The position numbers and the translations under genes are program-made. Shown piece after piece: positions 58,627 to 64,000 of a stretch of 64,000 bases of DNA. The stretch comes from an uncultured Alphaproteobacteria bacterium (GTDB lineage: Bacteria; Pseudomonadota; Alphaproteobacteria; CAAGCB01; CAG-977). The notes beneath the pieces were generated by a model. That model did no database searches and had not been told where the DNA came from. It worked only from the letters and a program-made list of their open reading frames with translations. Each line of letters starts with the position of its first letter. The stretch's first letter is position 1. The DNA is taken from NCBI GenBank assembly GCA_934277945.1, contig CAKQWA010000001.1, positions 1-64,000 on the forward strand, read 5' to 3'.

Positions 58627-58896
58627 ATGTTCAGATTGATTTTTATTTACGGGCTTCTAGTGTTTCTGCCCGCCGCCGTTTACAAGACGTACCGCGTTCT
58701 GTTCGCGCAAAAGGCGGCGCAGCCCGAACCTTACGCGAAACTGTTCTGCATCGGACTTGTTTTAGCCGCCGTCTGCCTTTTTTGCTTTTCCGAGCCGCAA
58801 AAATCCCCGCCGCAAGCGCAGTACACGCCGCCGAAATTCAAGGACGGCGTGCTGATTCCCGCGCACATGGACGTCAATGTTTCACGTGAAACGTAA
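58627..58896 (+). CDS. Small two-helix membrane protein (DUF6111-like)
   Basis: An 89-residue protein with two membrane helices, at about 3-22 and 40-56, and a short tail with YTPPKFKDGVLIPAHMD. Small proteins of this design (DUF6111 type) occur in Alphaproteobacteria; assignment is tentative. AAGGA precedes the ATG at 58627. The last codons, Asn-Val-Ser-Arg-Glu-Thr-stop, are encoded by a parS-like palindrome. Confidence 0.7.
   Translation: MFRLIFIYGLLVFLPAAVYKTYRVLFAQKAAQPEPYAKLFCIGLVLAAVCLFCFSEPQKSPPQAQYTPPKFKDGVLIPAHMDVNVSRET
58878..58893. promoter_or_regulatory. parS site (15 of 16 bases), inside a coding sequence
   Basis: TGTTTCACGTGAAACG differs from the consensus TGTTTCACGTGAAACA only at the last base. 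It is about 560 bases beyond the parB stop. It would be bound by ParB and nucleate the partition complex. Confidence 0.88.
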
Positions 58897-59069
58897 ACCG
58901 GCTTAAAGTAACGGAACGCTTACGTCTTTTGCTTTGCAAAGCGCCGCATTCTTTGTCTTTCCGGCACCACCATTTTAGTTTGTCCGGATCGCGTATTTTG
59001 TTTTCCGCATAGTAAACGGCAAGCCGGAAAACATACAGCACGCATCTATCCGCCGAACAGCCGCGCCGG

Positions 59070-59441
59070 TTATTTGCCGCCGGATTTAATCAAATTCGCG
59101 ATTTCCAACAGCCATTCGTTGATGTACGGAATGTTCAGCGCCAGCATATGCTGACAGATTTTGAACAAAACGCCCAAAACAATCGCCGTGCCGACCGTCA
59201 AGCCCAACCCCTTGCCGATGCCAGCCAGAAAATTGCGGTAAAACAGTTTCTTGGGAGAATTGACCAGTTCGATGTATTCCAGCAACTGCGATTTGTTCAC
59301 CGTGTCGATGAATTTCGCCATCAGCACATAGGATTTCTTGGCAAAGTCCAGACGTTCCTTTTCGTCCGCCGGTTTCGACTGCTCGACCGCCTGCGCCTGC
59401 TTGACCAGACGCGCCGCCGCTTTTTTAAATTTTGCCGTCAA
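59070..59441 (-). CDS. DUF5665-like membrane protein
   Basis: A 123-residue protein with a charged N-terminal half and one or two hydrophobic segments at about 72-95 (GLGLTVGTAIVLGVLFKIC) and near the end. The segment YIELVNSPKKLFYRNFLAGIGKGLGLTVG, at about residues 56-84, matches the DUF5665 pattern. It lies 15 bases after parB in the same direction and is probably the last gene of the operon. The 173 bases between it and the parS-bearing gene hold nothing that I recognise. Confidence 0.8.
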   Translation of the reverse strand: MTAKFKKAAARLVKQAQAVEQSKPADEKERLDFAKKSYVLMAKFIDTVNKSQLLEYIELVNSPKKLFYRNFLAGIGKGLGLTVGTAIVLGVLFKICQHMLALNIPYINEWLLEIANLIKSGGK

Positions 59442-59456
59442 TGCTCGGTCCCCCGT

Positions 59457-60416
59457 TTATTTCCATTCGATTTCCGCCGATGACGCATCGTCGAAAGATT
59501 CGCCAAAAGTGACTTGTTCGACAGGCGCGCCGACGGGCGTTTTTTGCGCTTCGCCGCGTCCGTTCAGACGGCGGATGATGTCGTCCAATTGTTCCAGATT
59601 GTCATACGCCAGCATGATCAGCCCGCCTTTCGCCCGCGCCTTAATCGCGACGTTCAAGCCTGTCGAACGGGACAGTTCCTGCGCCAGAGAGTCGTATTCG
59701 CGCTGAATGTCGGACGATTTTTTCACTTTCGGTTTAGCGGTTTTCGGCGTTTTTTCGTTTTGCACCAACTGTTCGGTCTGGCGCACGTTCAGCCCTTTGG
59801 CGATAATCTGTTGCGCCAGTTCTTCCGGATTTTTCGCCGTCACCAAAGCGCGCGCGTGCCCCGCCGTCAGCGCGCCGGTTTCAATGCATCCCTTGACTTT
59901 TTCGGGCAGGGACAGCAGGCGGATGCTGTTCGCGATGTGACTGCGGCTTTTGCCGACGCTGTGCGCCAAATCCTCCTGCGTGTTCTGAAATTCGTCCATC
60001 AGACGCTTGTAGCCTTCCGCTTCTTCCAGCGGATTCAAATCCTGACGCTGCAAGTTTTCAATCAGCGCGACTTCCAGAGCCTCCCTGTCCGTGAACGATT
60101 TGACGATGACGGGCACGCGCATCAATCCCGCGCGTTTGGCGGCGCGATAGCGGCGTTCCCCGCCGATGATTTCGTACCTGCCCTTGTCGTTGATTTTTTC
60201 ACGCACGATCAGCGGCTGAATGACGCCTTTCGACGCGACGGATTCGACCAGATCGTTAATCGCTTCCTCGTCGAAATAACGGCGCGGCTGGAAAGAACTG
60301 GGCTCCAAGTCGGCAAGCGGCACTTCTTTCACGCCGGCGGCGGCAACGTTTTCCTCGTCGGGTTCGTCGCCCAGCAAAGCGTTCAAACCGCGTCCCAAAG
60401 TCTTATTTGCGCTCAT
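59457..60416 (-). CDS. parB: Chromosome partitioning protein ParB
   Basis: A 319-residue ParB with the N-terminal ParA-activating peptide [14 protein letters not shown], the CTP-binding motif [12 protein letters not shown] at 86-97, the helix-turn-helix region ([20 protein letters not shown]) that reads parS, and a C-terminal dimer domain. It loads at parS and spreads as a CTP clamp. It overlaps parA by 14 bases. Confidence 0.97.
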   Translation of the reverse strand: MSANKTLGRGLNALLGDEPDEENVAAAGVKEVPLADLEPSSFQPRRYFDEEAINDLVESVASKGVIQPLIVREKINDKGRYEIIGGERRYRAAKRAGLMRVPVIVKSFTDREALEVALIENLQRQDLNPLEEAEGYKRLMDEFQNTQEDLAHSVGKSRSHIANSIRLLSLPEKVKGCIETGALTAGHARALVTAKNPEELAQQIIAKGLNVRQTEQLVQNEKTPKTAKPKVKKSSDIQREYDSLAQELSRSTGLNVAIKARAKGGLIMLAYDNLEQLDDIIRRLNGRGEAQKTPVGAPVEQVTFGESFDDASSAEIEWK

Positions 60417-61212
60417 TTAAAAATCCTTTCTCGCGTTTCAGCACTTCTTTGGCAAGGCTGATGTAAGCCTGCGCGCCCGTGCTTTTAAAATCGTACAATA
60501 AAATCGGTTTGCCGTGGGAGGGGGCTTCGGACACCCGCACGTTGCGCGGAATGACCGTTTGGTAAACCGCGTCTTTAAAGAAATGACGGACATCCTGCGC
60601 CACCATGTCGGACAGGCGGTTGCGCGAATCGAACATTGTCAGCACAATGCCTTGAATGGTCAAATCGGGATTGAAGTTTTTGCGCACGCGCTCAATCGTC
60701 TTGGTTAAATCGGCAACCCCCTCCAACGCCAGATATTCGCATTGAATGGGAATCAGCACGGCGTCCGCCGCGACCAAAGCGTTGATGGTCAGCATCCCCA
60801 CGGTCGGCGGGCAGTCGATGATGACATAATCGTAAGACACGCTTTCGCGGGTCAGAGCGTCGCGCAAAAAGAATTGCGGCCGTTCCGCCGAAGACAGTTC
60901 GTAATCAACGCCGACAAGTTCCTTGCCCGACGCGACCACCGACAAATTCGGAATTTTCGACCAGATAATCGACGCGGACAGGCGTTCGCCGCCCATCATG
61001 ACCTGATAGGCGTTTTTCGGCGCGTTTTTGCGTTCAATGCCCAGACTGGTCGTCGCGTTGCCCTGCGGATCCAAATCAATCAGCAAGACTTTCTTTTTCG
61101 TCGCCGCCAGCGCCGTTGCCAAATTCACCGCCGTCGTCGTTTTGCCGACGCCGCCTTTTTGATTCGCCACCGCGATCACGCGCGCTTTTTTATACAATTC
61201 GCTTTTCGTCAT
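60403..61212 (-). CDS. parA: Chromosome partitioning ATPase ParA
   Basis: A 269-residue Walker-type ATPase with the deviant Walker [10 protein letters not shown] at 19-27, DLDPQGNAT, and [19 protein letters not shown]. It moves the ParB-parS complex along the nucleoid. It overlaps rsmG by four bases. Confidence 0.97.
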   Translation of the reverse strand: MTKSELYKKARVIAVANQKGGVGKTTTAVNLATALAATKKKVLLIDLDPQGNATTSLGIERKNAPKNAYQVMMGGERLSASIIWSKIPNLSVVASGKELVGVDYELSSAERPQFFLRDALTRESVSYDYVIIDCPPTVGMLTINALVAADAVLIPIQCEYLALEGVADLTKTIERVRKNFNPDLTIQGIVLTMFDSRNRLSDMVAQDVRHFFKDAVYQTVIPRNVRVSEAPSHGKPILLYDFKSTGAQAYISLAKEVLKREKGFLNERK

Positions 61213-61832
61213 TTTTTACGCACCCGCGATAAAATTAAAATCCGTCCCTCGTCGGACGTGACGCTGACTTTTTGCTCAACGTCAAAGAAAAATTTTTTAC
61301 GCGCGTCAGCCAGTTCCTCCGGCGATTTCTTGCCTTTCATAAACACGCACCGCGTCCCGCCGCTGATAAAGGGCAGGGCGTAGGCAAGCAATTTATCCAA
61401 AGACGCCAGCGCGCGCGCCGTAATGATATCTGTTTGAAAACGTTGTGTTTTTTCAATCCGGTCGTTGATGATTTCAACGTTGTCCAAGCCGTTCGCGTCA
61501 ATGACAGCCTGCAAAAACGTGCATTTTTTCGTGTCGCTTTCCGTCAAAACAAACGTTTTGTCAGCGTGCAGACACGCCAGAACGAGAGCGGGGAAACCCG
61601 CGCCGCTTCCCAAATCCAAAACCGTTTTGTCCGTTCTTGTCAGGCATGACGACAGTTGCGCCGAGTCCCAAATATGCCGCGACCAGACGACCGGCAAGGT
61701 CGAATTCGACACCAAATTCATTTTTTGCTGCCATTCGTTCAGCAGAGAAACGTATGTGTCCAGTTTTTGAACCGCTTTCACATCGCAATTCAACTTTTCC
61801 AAAACAGATTCGCGCTCGGACAAAATCGTCAT
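61209..61832 (-). CDS. rsmG: 16S rRNA (guanine-N7) methyltransferase RsmG
   Basis: A 207-residue SAM methyltransferase (GidB) that modifies G527 of 16S rRNA. The SAM motif is [15 protein letters not shown], followed by [17 protein letters not shown] and [15 protein letters not shown]. It is the usual neighbour of mnmG and parA near the alphaproteobacterial partition locus. Confidence 0.95.
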   Translation of the reverse strand: MTILSERESVLEKLNCDVKAVQKLDTYVSLLNEWQQKMNLVSNSTLPVVWSRHIWDSAQLSSCLTRTDKTVLDLGSGAGFPALVLACLHADKTFVLTESDTKKCTFLQAVIDANGLDNVEIINDRIEKTQRFQTDIITARALASLDKLLAYALPFISGGTRCVFMKGKKSPEELADARKKFFFDVEQKVSVTSDEGRILILSRVRKK

Positions 61833-61921
61833 TCCTTTTTCAAACGAAAAACTTGCTTTTGTTTTACCAAAAAATCCGTCCGATGCAAACCGATTTTTAT
61901 GACAATTTAAAAACGGCGCAA

Positions 61922-61937
61922 TGTTTCACGTGAAACA
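61922..61937. promoter_or_regulatory. parS site (perfect palindrome)
   Basis: TGTTTCACGTGAAACA is the exact 16-base consensus parS. It sits in the 207-base gap between rsmG and mnmG, about 1.5 kb upstream of parB. The rest of that gap is AT-rich, with no other gene; it may hold a promoter for rsmG-parA-parB. Confidence 0.96.
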
Positions 61938-62039
61938 TTTACAAAAAATCCACTGTTTTTCGCTGAAAACAAGGGATTGTTTCGCAATCGTTTCTTTTTA
62001 GAACAAAACGGGGTTAAAAATGTTTTGCCTGCGAAATGA

Positions 62040-63905
62040 TTATTTTTTCATGTTTTTGACGTAACCCAGCACCGCCGTCACCGCCGCCGGCGTAATGCCG
62101 GAAATGCGGGACGCCGCCCCCAGCGTCGCCGGACGCACGCGCTCGAAACGCATGACGACTTCGTTGGAAAGCCCGCCGATCTTTTTGTAATCAATGTCTT
62201 CGGGGATTTTCAGGGCCTCGTCTTTGCGAAAAGCCGCAATATCGGCTTCCTGACGCTTTAAATAGCCCTGATATTTCGCCTCGATGCACAGTTGTTCCGC
62301 CACGTCCGCGCGCGTTTGCGCCAGATTCGGAAACGCTTTGACAATGTCGTCCCACGTCACGTTCGCAAAGCCCAGAACTTCCATACCCGTGCGGCGTTCG
62401 CCCGACAAATTGACCGAAAAGCCCGCCTGCGCCAGTTCTTTGGGCGATTTCGTCACATTATTTAAAAAGGCGCGCGCTTCGTCCAAAGCCGCTTTTTTCG
62501 CCGCGAACGCCTCGGCGCGCTTTTTACCGACGCAACCCGCGTCAACGCCTTTTTGCGTCAGGCGCATATCCGCGTTGTCCGAACGCAAAAGCAGACGGTA
62601 TTCGGCGCGCGACGTAAACATTCTGTACGGTTCGTCAACGCCTTTCGTAATCAGATCGTCAATCATCACGCCCAGATAGCCGTCGGCGCGGTCAAGCGTA
62701 AATTCCTTGTCCGCTTCCAACGCTTTCAGCGCCGCGTTGACGCCCGCAAGCAAACCCAAAGCGCCGGCTTCCTCGTATCCCGTCGTGCCGTTCAACTGCC
62801 CCGCAAGGAACAAGCCGTCCGCTTTTTTCGTTTCCAGCGTCGCTTTCATTTCCGTCGGATCGACAAAATCGTATTCGATCGCGTATCCGGGGCGGATGAT
62901 GCGCACGTTTTCCAATCCCTTAATGGAATGGATCATCGCGTCTTGCACGTCGTAGGGCAGAGACGTCGAAATGCCGTTCGGATAAACCGTGTCGTCGTCC
63001 AATCCCTCGGGCTCTAAAAAGACGTGATGCGAATCGCGGTCGGCGAATTTGACCAATTTGTCTTCAATGCTGGGGCAATAGCGCGGTCCCACACCGTGAA
63101 TTTGACCGGAAAACAGCGGCGCGCGGTGCATATTCGCGCGGATGATTTCGTGCGTTTTCGGGTTTGTCGCCGTAATGTAGCACGACACTTGCGGCAAAAC
63201 GGGCGTATCGGCGAAGAACGAAAACCGTTCGGGATTTTCATCGCCTTTCTGTTCCTGCAATTCAGAATAATCAATCGTCTTGCCGTCCAGACGCGCGGGC
63301 GTGCCCGTTTTCAAGCGTCCGACGCGCAAATTCAGCCGTTTCAAATCGTCCGTCAGGTGTTCGCAGGACACGTCGTTGACGCGCCCGCCGATTGTTTTCT
63401 GCTCGCCGACGTGCATCAGACCGTGCAGGAACGTCCCCGCCGTCAGCACGACGGATTTTGCCGCATAAGATATTTCCGCTTGCGTAACAACCCCTGTAAC
63501 TCTGGGCTTTTTTCCGCTTTCGTCGATAATCAGCCCCTCGACCGCGCCTTCTTCGACCGTCAGATTTTCATAGTGCAGAAGTTCGTCCTGCATCGCCTGC
63601 CGGTACAATTTGCGGTCGATTTGCGCGCGCAAGCCCTGCACCGCCGCGCCTTTCGACTGGTTCAGCATACGGTATTGAATGGCGGCTTTGTCCGCCATGC
63701 GCCCCATGACGCCGTCCAAAGCGTCGATTTCGCGCACCAAATGTCCTTTGCCCAAGCCGCCGATGGCGGGATTGCACGACATTTCGCCGATAGAGGAAAT
63801 CCGGTGCGTCAGCAGCAGCGTCTTCGCGCCCGTTCTTGCCGCCGCAGCGGCGGCTTCACAGCCGGCGTGTCCGCCGCCGACAACGATTACATCAAAAGTG
63901 TTCAT
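62040..63905 (-). CDS. mnmG: tRNA uridine-5-carboxymethylaminomethyl modification enzyme MnmG
   Basis: A 621-residue FAD protein (GidA) that with MnmE installs the cmnm5 group on wobble U of several tRNAs. The FAD motif is VVGGGHAGCEAA near residue 8; CNPAIGGLGKGH and the second signature GLFLAGQLNGTTGYEEA follow. Two adjacent ATG codons are possible (63908 and 63905). The second has better spacing to AGGA; the first would give a 4-bp overlap with the mnmE stop. Confidence 0.96.
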   Translation of the reverse strand: MNTFDVIVVGGGHAGCEAAAAAARTGAKTLLLTHRISSIGEMSCNPAIGGLGKGHLVREIDALDGVMGRMADKAAIQYRMLNQSKGAAVQGLRAQIDRKLYRQAMQDELLHYENLTVEEGAVEGLIIDESGKKPRVTGVVTQAEISYAAKSVVLTAGTFLHGLMHVGEQKTIGGRVNDVSCEHLTDDLKRLNLRVGRLKTGTPARLDGKTIDYSELQEQKGDENPERFSFFADTPVLPQVSCYITATNPKTHEIIRANMHRAPLFSGQIHGVGPRYCPSIEDKLVKFADRDSHHVFLEPEGLDDDTVYPNGISTSLPYDVQDAMIHSIKGLENVRIIRPGYAIEYDFVDPTEMKATLETKKADGLFLAGQLNGTTGYEEAGALGLLAGVNAALKALEADKEFTLDRADGYLGVMIDDLITKGVDEPYRMFTSRAEYRLLLRSDNADMRLTQKGVDAGCVGKKRAEAFAAKKAALDEARAFLNNVTKSPKELAQAGFSVNLSGERRTGMEVLGFANVTWDDIVKAFPNLAQTRADVAEQLCIEAKYQGYLKRQEADIAAFRKDEALKIPEDIDYKKIGGLSNEVVMRFERVRPATLGAASRISGITPAAVTAVLGYVKNMKK

Positions 63906-64000
63906 CATTTTCCTATGCAAAAATCTTTGAAAATCACATCCAAAAGTTCTTCGACGCCTACCTGCCCCGTGATTTTGCCCAAAGCGCGCGACGCCATGCG
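63905..64000 (-). CDS. mnmE: C-terminal end of tRNA modification GTPase MnmE (cut by window edge)
   Basis: Only the last 31 codons are in the window. They read [19 protein letters not shown] and end in FCIGK-stop. The terminal FCIGK with its catalytic cysteine is the hallmark of MnmE. The stop lies within the start region of mnmG, so the two partner subunits are co-translated. Confidence 0.95.
   Translation of the reverse strand, partial: RMASRALGKITGQVGVEELLDVIFKDFCIGK

Overview
The window is a stretch of an alphaproteobacterial chromosome of moderate GC content. Evidence for the class is the block mnmE-mnmG-rsmG-parA-parB with two parS sites at the right end, a 6S RNA gene between zapA and the 5-formyltetrahydrofolate cyclo-ligase gene, an unbroken ruvCAB-ybgC-tolQRAB-pal-cpoB-tilS-ftsH-glmM cluster, and an IalB-type protein. 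HydF (maturation of [FeFe]-hydrogenase), a secreted subtilase autotransporter, a Fic protein and an ankyrin-repeat protein suggest, by inference, an anaerobic or microaerophilic, host-associated lineage. No species can be named from sequence alone.

Layout. 1-430: 3' end of a tRNA-Pro, a second copy of its tail, an 85-bp direct repeat and terminators. 508-794: a small hydrophobic-peptide gene with a highly structured leader, and an apparent antisense RNA reading out of that leader; it looks like an undescribed type I toxin-antitoxin module. 802-9862: autotransporter, tRNA-Arg, Fic protein, small LuxR-type regulator, LysR regulator, gmk-yicC and an ankyrin protein. 9998-15400: hydF, a short-chain dehydrogenase, dgkA, small unknowns, and a coupled membrane-sensor/substrate-binding-protein pair. 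15461-20691: a compact Bat (aerotolerance-type) operon without MoxR. 20823-30360: an orphan nuclease-like protein, a Sel1 lipoprotein, uvrB, an aspartate aminotransferase and three related multi-spanning GT-C-like membrane proteins. Two of these three share a 1,120-bp segment that appears identical. 30420-36105: small proteins, the polyamine transporter potABCD and a truncated ThiE-like pair.

36186-52898 is core housekeeping: zapA, 6S RNA, folate salvage, ymdB-like and yebC genes, Holliday-junction processing, the Tol-Pal envelope system, tRNA-Ile lysidine synthetase, FtsH, GlmM and SerC. 52948-58896 holds acetyltransferases, an IalB-like protein, rsmB with a glycosyltransferase, and membrane proteins. 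59070-64000 is the chromosome partitioning and tRNA/rRNA modification operon, with one parS inside the last codons of a small membrane-protein gene and a perfect parS between rsmG and mnmG.

Most genes are packed in operons with 4-bp ATGA overlaps, which often decide the start codons chosen here. Structures, promoters and functions are predictions from reading the sequence; nothing was computed or searched.
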